64,000 bases of DNA, from positions 992,001-1,056,000 of the forward strand of contig NZ_AP025185.1 in NCBI RefSeq assembly GCF_020886115.1, written 5' to 3'. Each line of letters begins with the position of its first letter. Positions within the stretch are counted from its first letter, which is position 1. This stretch comes from Flavobacterium ammonificans. Its GTDB lineage: Bacteria > Bacteroidota > Bacteroidia > Flavobacteriales > Flavobacteriaceae. Below are positions 35,973 through 44,875 of the stretch, piece after piece. The notes beneath the pieces are model-generated. The model was given only the letters and a program-made list of their open reading frames with translations. It did not search any database and had not been told where the DNA came from. Both the position numbers and the translations under genes were made by a program.

Positions 35973-37265
35973 ATGAAAACAACTATTGATAATTTTAATG
36001 GGGTAGTTAGATTTGCTTTTAAAGATCCAGTATATATGCTTGAAGCATCTAAGAAAAAGGAAAGTTTGATTTTTCTCCATTTTTCGTATGGGGCACGTTT
36101 TAAGTACTCAACTGGTTATAAGTCATGTTTTGAAAATTGGGATTTTGATAAACAAAAGATCAAAGAGACAAAATCGAATATTATTAATGCAAGAGAGGTA
36201 AATGAATTTTTGAGTAATATTGAAAACGCTATTAAAAAAGAGTACTCTAGACTTATTGCTGAAAATATCATCGTCACTAATGAAGTTTTAAAACAATTTT
36301 TGGACAACTTTTTAAACAAAAATGTTAAAAGTGAAAAGATTGCCCCAATTACTTTTTTTGATTTTGCCGATGCTTATCTTGAGTTAAAGAAGAAAGGTAT
36401 TACTAAAATCACATATACATCTTATAATCAAACTTTAAAGAAAGTAAAGGCTTTTTCGGAGTCAAACAATATAAAAGTTGATTTTAATAGTTTTGATAAA
36501 TCGTTTGCATTGAGCTTTATAACATATTTAGAGGAGCTTGATTTTGCTCTGAATACAATTACAAAACATTTAAAAAATTTAAAGACATTTCTTATAGAAG
36601 CCAATAGAAAGAAGTTTATAGATAATGTTGATTTTAACTTGTCTGATTTTAATTTGAAAGCCGAAGAAACAACAGCTATTTATTTAACAGATAATGAATT
36701 GGAATTGATGCTAAATAAAGATCTTTCTAAATATCCTGAACTTGAATTGGCAAGAGATATTTTTTTAATTGGATGTTACACAGGTCAAAGAATTAGTGAT
36801 TATAATGGATTGACTAAGGAATCTATAAAGCGAATTAATGGGGTTGATTATTTCAAAATTAAACAGAAAAAAACAAAAGCCGAGGTACAGTGTCCAATTA
36901 CAAAGGAGATTCGAGAGATAATGGATGAGAGGCATGTTGGGAATCCTCCTAAAAAAATGTTTGAGCAATTGTTGAATCGTTGTATAAAGGAGGTAGGACA
37001 GGCTATTGAATTGAATGAGCCTATTGAGTTTTCAATCACAAGAGGAGGTGTAGAAGTAAAAGATTTTATTCCCAAGTATAAATTAATACACTCGCATACT
37101 GCTAGAAGAAGTTTCTGTACAAATATGTATAAAAAGAAAATGCCGGTGTTTGATATAATGCATTTTTCGGGACATAAAACCGAGAGAGAATTTTATAAGT
37201 ACATTAGAATTCAAGGAGAAGAAAGGGCTTCTCATATTGTAGGTCAAGGTTTTTTTAATGTTTAA
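35973..37265 (+). CDS. Tyrosine recombinase / site-specific integrase
   Basis: A protein of 430 residues from the ATG at 35973; an ATG at 35964 adds three residues and is also possible. An N-terminal arm-binding region and a core-binding SAM-like domain (FADAYLELKKKGITKITYTSYNQ region) precede the catalytic domain: GQRISDYN with R273, HTARRSF with H375 and R378, HFSGHKTEREFYKYI with the His and nucleophile Tyr. It resembles integrases of Bacteroidetes elements that use tRNA genes. It lies about 190 bp inside attL and overlaps the next gene. Confidence 0.95.
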   Translation: MKTTIDNFNGVVRFAFKDPVYMLEASKKKESLIFLHFSYGARFKYSTGYKSCFENWDFDKQKIKETKSNIINAREVNEFLSNIENAIKKEYSRLIAENIIVTNEVLKQFLDNFLNKNVKSEKIAPITFFDFADAYLELKKKGITKITYTSYNQTLKKVKAFSESNNIKVDFNSFDKSFALSFITYLEELDFALNTITKHLKNLKTFLIEANRKKFIDNVDFNLSDFNLKAEETTAIYLTDNELELMLNKDLSKYPELELARDIFLIGCYTGQRISDYNGLTKESIKRINGVDYFKIKQKKTKAEVQCPITKEIREIMDERHVGNPPKKMFEQLLNRCIKEVGQAIELNEPIEFSITRGGVEVKDFIPKYKLIHSHTARRSFCTNMYKKKMPVFDIMHFSGHKTEREFYKYIRIQGEERASHIVGQGFFNV

Positions 37266-38178
37266 TAAGATAATTGAAATGGAAAAATTTGAAATTGATT
37301 TTTTTCAACTGAAAGCAAGATTTAATAGATTGGTTAAACAACAATTTATCGAAGGGTATGTATATTCTTTTTTTGACTATTACGATGAAAAAACTAAAGA
37401 GTATGACAATCTTTTGAAAAAGGAAATAACGGTTCTAAATGGTTCTTACATATCCTTTTCTTCTCAGAGAGATTCGAGTTTGTATGACGTAAATAATAAT
37501 GTAATTACGTTACACCATAAGGAAGTTTTACTTATAAATAACTCATATTTTGTTGATAAAACCAATTCGTTATATCAAGGTTTGCTTTTAGATTTAGAAA
37601 CATTTTATTATGCCAACTATCTTAATAATCAATTTTCAATTATCGATAAACTAAAATATTTTAGAGATTATATGAATACCAACTTTTCTAGTTATTCGGA
37701 TGGTAAAATTTCAAATTTAGATTTATTAAATATTGCTAACTTCAAAGATTATATCCAAAGTGAAAACATAAAAATAACTTCGAGTATTGATCAAAAACTT
37801 GAATATCTGAGTAGGTTGACTGAGAGGGTTCCGAATTTTAATGTCCCGGCGTGGAAAAAAGTGGCTGTAATGTTTGCAAATGGAGATATTAGAGTTATTT
37901 CTGAAAAGAGGAGTAACCCAAGGTTTTTTTTTAAAGATTTAGAGTTTACAAATATTAACAAAATGTCTCATCACATAGAAGATGTTTTATGTTTAAAAAA
38001 AGATTCACTTAGACCTTATATTTCTGAAACAATAGGAGAAAATTCAAATAAGAATATTTTTGAGCCTAGAAATATAGAAACATTACAGAATATTAAATTT
38101 GATTTACTTGCAGATAATAAGGAGGTTTCTTCTTATTATGAATTACGTTTACAACAACTTTCTGAACGAAATAATTAA
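37258..38178 (+). CDS. Hypothetical protein of the island integration module
   Basis: A protein of 306 residues that I cannot assign. It starts 8 bp inside the integrase stop, so the two are co-translated; an alternative start is ATG 37279 (MEKFEIDF). It is soluble, rich in F, Y, N and K, with a stretch LFLDLETFYYANYLNNQFSI-like helix in the middle and KVAVMFANGDIRVISEKRSN near residue 200-225, followed by HHIEDVLCLKKDSLRPYISE, which could be a helix-turn-helix. Its position suggests a partner of recombination or element control. Confidence 0.75.
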   Translation: MFNKIIEMEKFEIDFFQLKARFNRLVKQQFIEGYVYSFFDYYDEKTKEYDNLLKKEITVLNGSYISFSSQRDSSLYDVNNNVITLHHKEVLLINNSYFVDKTNSLYQGLLLDLETFYYANYLNNQFSIIDKLKYFRDYMNTNFSSYSDGKISNLDLLNIANFKDYIQSENIKITSSIDQKLEYLSRLTERVPNFNVPAWKKVAVMFANGDIRVISEKRSNPRFFFKDLEFTNINKMSHHIEDVLCLKKDSLRPYISETIGENSNKNIFEPRNIETLQNIKFDLLADNKEVSSYYELRLQQLSERNN

Positions 38179-38180
38179 TC

Positions 38181-38259
38181 TCGTACTTTTCTCGTACAGG
38201 TACAAAAATACGTACCTAAAAAAAAATCGGACCTTTGCAAAAGAAATTTGATCGATCAA
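38181..38259. promoter_or_regulatory. Repeat-rich control region before the excisionase-like gene
   Basis: GTAC occurs at 38183, 38194, 38200 and 38212, twice as TCGTAC exactly 11 bp apart, and GGTAC...GTACC forms an inverted repeat (38199-38216). A perfect 12-bp palindrome TTGATCGATCAA lies at 38248-38259. The 213-bp region has no gene. These may be operators for the small HTH proteins of the element. Confidence 0.4.
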
Positions 38260-38391
38260 TTTCTACAATCTTTTTAATGCATTAAAACAGATTTTTTACC
38301 CATCATACAAATCAGATTTGTATATCAGAAAAACAAAGTAATTTTTCGGAGGTGGGGTTATTAATTATTAATTTTAAAAAAAAGTAGGAGT

Positions 38392-38688
38392 ATGGAAAAC
38401 CATATCAATTTAGTCAATGTGCCTATAGAGGTCATGGCTAGTACTATCCGTGAGATAGTTTCATCAGAGTTACAAAAAGTTAAAAATTTATTTACCGAAG
38501 CTCCTAAGGATGTTTTGGTACCGACATTAAACAGAAAACAAGTATGTATACTTTTAGGAGTATGTGAAGGTACTTTGTACAACTGGAACAAAAATAAGAT
38601 TTTAGTAAACTTCAAAGCTGGAAGAAGAGTTCTTTATAGAGAATCAGATGTTTTAGCCATTCTTAACCCTCTTAAAGAAGTATCCTAA
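38392..38688 (+). CDS. Excisionase-like helix-turn-helix protein
   Basis: A protein of 98 residues. The C-terminal half is a MerR/Xis-type winged helix (LNRKQVCILLGVCEGTLYNW, then GRRVLYRESDVLAIL), as in HTH_17 proteins found beside Bacteroidetes integrases. The N-terminal half is helical and may mediate dimerisation. It likely directs excision or controls element genes. Its stop overlaps the start of the next gene by 1 bp, so the two form an operon. Confidence 0.8.
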   Translation: MENHINLVNVPIEVMASTIREIVSSELQKVKNLFTEAPKDVLVPTLNRKQVCILLGVCEGTLYNWNKNKILVNFKAGRRVLYRESDVLAILNPLKEVS

Positions 38689-39599
38689 TGGTAGATAATA
38701 TAAAAATTTTCGCATCTGATAAACAGAGGCTAGAAAATCACATTGTAAACAATGGAGTGATTCAGCTAGTTAGTCCATTTGATATTGCGACAGGCGAGAT
38801 AATGGAGTACCCCAAAAGAGGTAAAGATTCTAATCTAGATATCAGTTTGACTAAACAATCCTCATACATAAAAGGCAGTCTTCACAAATATCATAATATT
38901 AGAAATGATAAAGGCGACCAAAATTATGATGATTTTAGTTACCCTGATATTGAGAACGAGATTAACAGTTTATTAATTAAGTACGAATTAGGGGATTCAA
39001 ATTATCTGACAAATCTTGAATTTGGACTAAATATAGCTGTGGGCAAAGACCCCCAGTTAATCATTGACAAGAATATTTTGATGAATAATTGCAAAGCTCC
39101 CAATAAAGACTTAAAGTTCTCCGGCAGGGGGGATTATAAAGAGTTTCATACTGATAGTCACTGGATAAAGACTTATAATAAGTCTAAACCCTTTAAATTG
39201 GATAATTTTATATTGCGATTGGAACTTAAAATTATTAAGAAAGTATATTTAAATAAACTTGGAGTATTTAAACTTGAAGATTTAACCGATAGAAACACCC
39301 TTAGAAGGCTGTATTTTGATTTTAAGCGAAATATAGAGGGGCTTGTGATAGTAGATGAGTTTGAGGGTAAAACTATCCCTCTCCAGCACTTAAATAGACT
39401 TAACGAGTATATGAACCCTAACTATTGGATAAGGTTGAAATCAAGTAAAACTAGTAACCAAATTTATAAGTTAAAGAAAGATTTCAAATTACTTTTAGAG
39501 AAGTACCAGCTTTTAGAAACAAAGAAAGAAATTCTACTTAAAATGGAAATTAAATTCTTGGAATTGTTATTAGCAAGTGGTTCTAAAAAAGTTGCCTAG
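38688..39599 (+). CDS. Possible phage/plasmid-type replication initiator (gpII/X-like)
   Basis: A protein of 303 residues. Features that recall filamentous-phage pII / RstA-like initiators are SSYIKGSLHKYHN (like the GSLxKY block), HWIKTYNKSKPF (like a KxYxK block) followed by LRLELKIIKK, and a lysine-rich helical C-terminus. The catalytic Tyr of HUH-like or gpII enzymes cannot be named with confidence. It shares an operon with the excisionase-like gene and ends at a terminator. If right, the element may replicate after excision. It could instead be an unrelated element protein. Confidence 0.5.
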   Translation: MVDNIKIFASDKQRLENHIVNNGVIQLVSPFDIATGEIMEYPKRGKDSNLDISLTKQSSYIKGSLHKYHNIRNDKGDQNYDDFSYPDIENEINSLLIKYELGDSNYLTNLEFGLNIAVGKDPQLIIDKNILMNNCKAPNKDLKFSGRGDYKEFHTDSHWIKTYNKSKPFKLDNFILRLELKIIKKVYLNKLGVFKLEDLTDRNTLRRLYFDFKRNIEGLVIVDEFEGKTIPLQHLNRLNEYMNPNYWIRLKSSKTSNQIYKLKKDFKLLLEKYQLLETKKEILLKMEIKFLELLLASGSKKVA

Positions 39600-39643
39600 A
39601 GAGAAAATACCTGTAATATATTTATTGGCATTCTCTTTATTAA

Positions 39644-39680
39644 AAAAAAACAGCTCTATTGACGGGGCTGTTTTTTTTGT
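39644..39680 (+). terminator. Terminator after the possible replication gene
   Basis: AAAACAGCTC (39647-39656) pairs with GGGCTGTTTT (39665-39674; one G-T pair) and is followed by a run of Ts. Confidence 0.8.
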
Positions 39681-40080
39681 TTCAAACTTACCTAAAAAAG
39701 ACCGCCAAAAACAATGTTGCTCCTCAATCAAAATTTAGATTAAGTTTAAAAAGCAAAATACTTCACCGCTACACTAAAGCACCTAAATTTACATTCTAAG
39801 GCATCAAAATCAAAAATACTTAACATCTTATATTAAAGAGGAAACACTTGATATTATGACTGATTTCAATTTTTCACTATCTCAAATTTTTATAAGTAAA
39901 ATAGCTACTAAAGACTTTGCTTAACAAATAAAAAATAGGATTCCATAAACATAATCTCATCTTACTCATACTTACTAACTATTATTATTGATACTATGAT
40001 ATAATTTTTTACTTAAATTTTCATTTTATATCAAATTATGAGATAATAAGTACTATATTGTAACGAAATTCCCCACAAAA
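39681..40080. other. Gene-free AT-rich control region before the restriction operon
   Basis: No convincing reading frame in these 400 bp. It holds an 8-bp inverted repeat TGATATAA (39997-40004) / TTATATCA (40026-40033) with a 21-bp spacer, and a near-repeat of ATAATCTCAT (39951) as ATGAGATAAT (40038). These are possible operators for the small Xre protein encoded at 40081. Confidence 0.35.
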
Positions 40081-40278
40081 ATGAATCGTATAAAAGAGGT
40101 GCTTAATCAGAAGAATATCAAACAAGTATGGCTTGCGGATAAACTTGGTAAGTCATACAATATGGTAAATGGTTATGTGACAAATAAAAGACAGCCTTCA
40201 ATAGAGGTGCTTTTTAGAATTGCTAATCTTTTAGAAGTGCAAGCAAAAGAATTATTAAGTGATAATAAATTGAATTAA
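40081..40278 (+). CDS. Xre-family regulator preceding hsdM (controller-like)
   Basis: A protein of 65 residues, one Cro/CI-type helix-turn-helix domain (IKQVWLADKLGKSYNMVNGYVTNKRQPSIEVLFRIANLL). It is encoded 4 bp before hsdM in the same direction, the place and size of restriction controller (C) proteins and of HTH proteins of type I loci. It probably sets expression of the restriction genes, which matters for safe establishment in a new host. Confidence 0.88.
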   Translation: MNRIKEVLNQKNIKQVWLADKLGKSYNMVNGYVTNKRQPSIEVLFRIANLLEVQAKELLSDNKLN

Positions 40279-40282
40279 ATAA

Positions 40283-42001
40283 ATGAAAAACGTTAAAGAA
40301 TCAGCAAATTTTATTTGGTCAATTGCAGACCTACTTCGAGGTGACTATAAGCAAAGTGACTATGGGAAGATTATTTTACCGTTAACAGTAATTAGACGAT
40401 TGGATTGCGTGCTAGAAAGCACCAAAGTGGATGTACTTAAAAAGTATGACCAGCTGAAAACAACCAACTTTGAGAACCTTGACCCGATTTTAAACAAAAC
40501 GGCTGGATTCAAGTTCCATAATAAAAGCCAATTCGACTTTGAGAAGCTAATAGCTGACCCAAATAACATAGCATCAAATCTTAGAAACTATCTCAACGGA
40601 TTCTCAGAAGATGCAAGAGAAATCATTGAACAATTTGAGTTCGAAAACCAAATCAATAAAATGGATGATGCCAACTTGTTGTTTATGGTGGTGAAGCGTT
40701 TCCAAGAAATCGACTTGCATCCAGACCGTATTTCAAGTATGGAGATGGGTTATATGTTTGAAGAACTGATTAGAAAATTCGCTGAGATTTCGAACGAAAC
40801 TGCTGGGGAGCACTTTACACCTAGAGAGGTAATCAAATTGATGGTGAACATTTTGTTCTTGAATGACCGTGATATTCTAACCAAAAAAGGTATTACCAAA
40901 ACGATATACGATTCTTGTGCGGGAACAGGTGGTATGCTTTCTGTAGCAGAAGAGTACTTACACGAATTGAATCCAGATGCACGTTTGGAGGTGTTTGGTC
41001 AAGAACTGAATCCAGAATCGTATGCTATTTGTAAGTCGGATTTATTGATTAAAGGTCAAAACGCATCCAACATCAAAAAAGGCAACAGTATATCTGAAGA
41101 CCAATTATCCAACGAGAAATTTGATTATCTGATTACTAATCCACCGTTCGGTGTGAAATGGGAAAAGTTTGGAAAGAAAGTTAAAGAGGAACACGAACAG
41201 CTGGGACATGGTGGACGATTTGGAGCTGGATTACCATCGGTTGGTGATGGTTCGTTCTTGTTCTTGATGCACTTGATGAGCAAGATGAAACCAGAAGGTT
41301 CTCGATTGGCTATTGTATTCAATGGCTCACCGCTTTTCTCTGGTTCTCCAAGCAAAACCAAGAACGAGAGCAGTATTCGCCAGTGGATAATCGAAAACGA
41401 CTTCCTAGAGGCTGTAATTGCGTTGCCGAATCAGTTGTTTTATAACACAGGGATATCAACGTATATCTGGGTAATATCCAATCACAAACCCAATAACAGA
41501 AAAGGTAAAGTTCAGTTGATAAACGGTGTTGATTTCTTCAAGAAAATGAGCAAATCGTTGGGTGATAAACGAAACGAGTTATCCGATGACCACATTGCTC
41601 AAATTACAAAAATATATGGTGAATTTAAAGAAGGAGACTACTCAAAAGTATTCGACAACAAAGCTTTTGGTTATGCTAAAGTTACGGTAGAGCGACCAGA
41701 ACGAAATGCTGAAGGTCAAGTTGTGACCGATAAAAAAGGCAATGCAAAACCAGATTCATCTTTGCGTGATACGGAAAACATTCCGTTGCTAATGGATGTA
41801 CAGGAATACATGGAAAAAGAAGTGTTACCACATGTGCCAGATGCGTGGATTGACCATAGTAAAACCAATGTAGGATACGAAGTGAACTTTACTAAATATT
41901 TCTATCAGTACAAGCCTTTACGTTCGTTGGACGACATAAGAAAGGACATAATGGCTATTGAGCAAGAAACAGACGGATTATTAAAAGAAGTTATCGGATA
42001 G
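40283..42001 (+). CDS. hsdM: Type I restriction-modification methyltransferase subunit
   Basis: A protein of 572 residues. HsdM_N helical domain (FIWSIADLLRGDYKQSDYGK), then the N6-adenine methyltransferase core: SAM-binding DSCAGTGGMLS near 210 and catalytic NPPF near 286 (LITNPPFGVKW). GEHFTPREVIKLMVNIL is also diagnostic. It forms the methylase with HsdS and modifies adenines in a bipartite site. Intact, and first of four genes separated by 1-3 bp. Confidence 0.96.
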   Translation: MKNVKESANFIWSIADLLRGDYKQSDYGKIILPLTVIRRLDCVLESTKVDVLKKYDQLKTTNFENLDPILNKTAGFKFHNKSQFDFEKLIADPNNIASNLRNYLNGFSEDAREIIEQFEFENQINKMDDANLLFMVVKRFQEIDLHPDRISSMEMGYMFEELIRKFAEISNETAGEHFTPREVIKLMVNILFLNDRDILTKKGITKTIYDSCAGTGGMLSVAEEYLHELNPDARLEVFGQELNPESYAICKSDLLIKGQNASNIKKGNSISEDQLSNEKFDYLITNPPFGVKWEKFGKKVKEEHEQLGHGGRFGAGLPSVGDGSFLFLMHLMSKMKPEGSRLAIVFNGSPLFSGSPSKTKNESSIRQWIIENDFLEAVIALPNQLFYNTGISTYIWVISNHKPNNRKGKVQLINGVDFFKKMSKSLGDKRNELSDDHIAQITKIYGEFKEGDYSKVFDNKAFGYAKVTVERPERNAEGQVVTDKKGNAKPDSSLRDTENIPLLMDVQEYMEKEVLPHVPDAWIDHSKTNVGYEVNFTKYFYQYKPLRSLDDIRKDIMAIEQETDGLLKEVIG

Positions 42002-42004
42002 ACT

Positions 42005-43330
42005 ATGAAAAAGTACGATAGCTATAAAGATTCGGGTGTTGAATGGATTGGAAATATACCAAGTAACTGGGAAGCTAAAAGGATTAAGCTTTTTAGTCCT
42101 GTAAAAAGAGGTGCTTCGCCCCGTCCAATTGATGACCCAAAATATTTTGATGAAAATGGAGAATATGCATGGGTAAGAATAGCTGATGTAACAGCAAGTG
42201 ACCGTTATTTATTAAATACAACACAACGATTATCTGAATTAGGAGCATCATTAAGTGTGAAAAGACATGAAGGAGATTTCTTTTTAAGCATAGCTGGGAG
42301 TGTAGGTAAACCAATGATTACAAAGATAAAATGTTGTATTCATGATGGTTTTGTATATTTTCCAAGTCTATCTATTAACCCAGAATTTCTGTATTACATT
42401 TTTCAAACTGGACTACCTTATTTAGGACTTGGCAAACTTGGAACACAGTTAAATTTAAACACAGAAACTGTTGGAAATATTTTTATTCCTATTCCAACAG
42501 ATGACGAAATTGAGGTTATTACAAAATACCTCGACAACAAAACAACTCAAATTGACCACCTAATTGCAAAGAAAGGGCAGTTTATTCAATTGTTAGAAGA
42601 AGAACGTGTTGCGGTAATCAACCAAGCAGTGACTAAAGGTCTTGACCCGAATGTTTCGATGAAGGATTCTGGGATTGAAATGTTGGGCGAGATTCCAGAG
42701 CATTGGGAAATAGCAAAAATTAAACGTTTAAGTACATTAATTTCTAAAGGAACAACGCCATCAACAGTTGGAAAAGAAGTAAGTGATAATGGTGAAATTC
42801 GGTATTTAAAGTCAGAAAACATAGTAGATAATCAACTTCTTAAAACACCAGAATTTTATATTGATAATGAAACAAACCAGATATTAAAAAGGTCTATGTT
42901 GGAATTAAACGATGTTCTAATAGTTATTGCTGGTGCTTCGATAGGTAAAGTGGCAATTTTAACAGATGATTTTTGTCCTTCCAATACAAACCAAGCAGTA
43001 TCATTTATTAGACTTAAAAATCCAAATTCCTCTTGTTTTGTGTGGTATTGGTTACAAAGTTCTTACATTAAAGAAAGAATTTCACTAGATGCAACTCAAT
43101 CTGCTCAACCAAATCTATCAATGGAAAGTATTGGTAACTTTTACATTCCAAAAATTAGTATTGAAGAAGAACAAGATATAATAACATTTTTAACGCAAAA
43201 GACTAAAGATATTGATGTAATTATATCAAAGACCAAACATGAAATTGAGTTATTAAAAGAATACAAAATGGCATTAATCAGTGAGGTAGTTACTGGTAAG
43301 GTGGATGTTAGAAACGAAAAATTGAACTGA
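42005..43330 (+). CDS. hsdS: Type I restriction-modification specificity subunit
   Basis: A protein of 441 residues with two target-recognition domains: the first opens with DSGVEWIGNIPSNWE, the second with DSGIEMLGEIPEHWE. Each is followed by a helical spacer (IDHLIAKKGQFIQLLEEERV and IDVIISKTKHEIELLKEYK). The symmetrical two-TRD layout sets a bipartite DNA target. Both halves are full, with no sign of truncation or an inverted spare copy, so phase variation by shuffling is not indicated. Confidence 0.95.
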   Translation: MKKYDSYKDSGVEWIGNIPSNWEAKRIKLFSPVKRGASPRPIDDPKYFDENGEYAWVRIADVTASDRYLLNTTQRLSELGASLSVKRHEGDFFLSIAGSVGKPMITKIKCCIHDGFVYFPSLSINPEFLYYIFQTGLPYLGLGKLGTQLNLNTETVGNIFIPIPTDDEIEVITKYLDNKTTQIDHLIAKKGQFIQLLEEERVAVINQAVTKGLDPNVSMKDSGIEMLGEIPEHWEIAKIKRLSTLISKGTTPSTVGKEVSDNGEIRYLKSENIVDNQLLKTPEFYIDNETNQILKRSMLELNDVLIVIAGASIGKVAILTDDFCPSNTNQAVSFIRLKNPNSSCFVWYWLQSSYIKERISLDATQSAQPNLSMESIGNFYIPKISIEEEQDIITFLTQKTKDIDVIISKTKHEIELLKEYKMALISEVVTGKVDVRNEKLN

Positions 43331-43331
43331 T

Positions 43332-44873
43332 ATGATAAAAAGTGTTCACATAAAAAACTTTCGCTCTATTAAGGAAATTTATATTGAACCTAACTCCCTT
43401 TGTGCGATTTTAGGAGCTAACAGTGCTGGAAAAACAAATATTTTAAAAGCAATAGATTTAGTTCTAGGTGAAGGTTGGGCAACAAAAGCTAAGGTTGCAA
43501 AAGAACTATTTTACGACACAGGACAACCTATTGAAATAAGGATTGATTTTAGTGAGCACATTATTCATGAATATTTCGGCACTAATTATAAAATTCATTA
43601 CATAACACTTAAAATGGAAATGATACCCGATTTTAAATGTGAAGTTAGGTTAAAGAGTAATGATTCAACCAAAGATTTTTATTTAAATGACGATTTTAAA
43701 AGAAATTGTCATTTTATATATATTCCTTCGAATAGAGATTTAAGTGGACAATTAAGAGTGAGTAATTGGACATTACTTGGTAAGCTCATGAAAGAAGTTT
43801 ACCAGAACTATATTAATTTTTATCATAATGATGAACAAAAATTAAGGGAAACATTCAAAGAAATAATAAGTCCAGCTAGAGAATTTTTAGAGGATGATTT
43901 TGATGCTAATAGTTTAACTTACAAAAAATTTTCAGATTCTTTTGTAAAGAATTGTAGTATTAATTCTCTAGGATTAAGTAATGGAATGAATCCAGAATTA
44001 AACATCTATAATTTAAATTGGTTTTATAAAACTTTACAAATTACTTTAACTGAGAATCAATCAGATAAAGTTTTTGATTCAGAAGAAGTAGGTTCTGGAA
44101 TGCAAAACATGATTTTAATTTCAATTTTTCAAACTTATGCCGAATTAATGGGGGGCAAAGTAATATTTGGAATTGAAGAACCAGAAATTTATTTGTATCC
44201 ACAAGCACAAAGAGCATTGTATAAAAGTTTTCAGAATATATCTGAAACATCACAAATATTTTACACTTCACACAACCCAAATTTCATAGATGCTTCTCGA
44301 GCTTATGAGATAGAAATGGTTTATAAAACAGCTGAGGATGGAACTATAAATACTCAAAAAAATACACATTATATTAATATTGTTCAAGCTGATAAAGAAA
44401 GATTTAAAATTTTCACACAATTTAATACTGAAAGGAATGAAATTTTCTTTGCAAAAAAAGTAGTATTGGTTGAGGGTGATTCTGATAAAATATTTTATCA
44501 GACAATTTCTGAAAAACTTTGGGGAATTGATTTAGATAAAAATGGAGTATCTATCTTAAGTTGTGGTGGCAAAGGTGGGGTATCATACTTTACTGGTTTA
44601 TGCAAAGCAATGGGTATTGAAAATTTTTTTTCAATATGGGATTCAGATGAAGAACTTGCTAAACCTCAATTACTCGAAGGAATCAAAAATGAAGACAAAG
44701 GACTTGAATTAGAACCAAATTTAGAAGCTTTTTTAAGTAAAGAACTTGGGCTTAGATTATCAAGTGAAAGTAACAATAAAGTCAAACAAGCTTTTGAAAT
44801 TGCTAACGAGACAATATCAAAGGAGCAATCAGAAGAACTTTTCAAAGGGTTATTAAAATTTTTAGAGAAATAA
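43332..44873 (+). CDS. OLD-family ATPase/Toprim nuclease inside the type I operon
   Basis: A protein of 513 residues. An SMC-like ATPase domain has Walker A GANSAGKT (29-36) and GIEEPEIYLYPQAQR with TSHNPNFID as signature, Walker B and D-loop/H-loop region. A C-terminal Toprim domain follows, with VVLVEGDSD (377-385, Glu) and SIWDSDEE (Asp pair). This is the class 1 OLD layout, without a helicase partner. It starts 1 bp after the hsdS stop and ends 2 bp before hsdR. Accessory (restriction-linked) genes at this position are known in Campylobacter; an added defence activity is inferred. Confidence 0.93.
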   Translation: MIKSVHIKNFRSIKEIYIEPNSLCAILGANSAGKTNILKAIDLVLGEGWATKAKVAKELFYDTGQPIEIRIDFSEHIIHEYFGTNYKIHYITLKMEMIPDFKCEVRLKSNDSTKDFYLNDDFKRNCHFIYIPSNRDLSGQLRVSNWTLLGKLMKEVYQNYINFYHNDEQKLRETFKEIISPAREFLEDDFDANSLTYKKFSDSFVKNCSINSLGLSNGMNPELNIYNLNWFYKTLQITLTENQSDKVFDSEEVGSGMQNMILISIFQTYAELMGGKVIFGIEEPEIYLYPQAQRALYKSFQNISETSQIFYTSHNPNFIDASRAYEIEMVYKTAEDGTINTQKNTHYINIVQADKERFKIFTQFNTERNEIFFAKKVVLVEGDSDKIFYQTISEKLWGIDLDKNGVSILSCGGKGGVSYFTGLCKAMGIENFFSIWDSDEELAKPQLLEGIKNEDKGLELEPNLEAFLSKELGLRLSSESNNKVKQAFEIANETISKEQSEELFKGLLKFLEK

Positions 44874-44875
44874 TA

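Noticed and set aside
38181..38216. CRISPR-like array from the GTAC repeats
   Set aside because: Repeats are 4-6 bp with irregular spacing; no cas gene in the window.
42005..43330. Phase-variable hsdS with shuffled target domains
   Set aside because: A single complete two-domain gene, with no inverted partial copy or extra recombinase close by.
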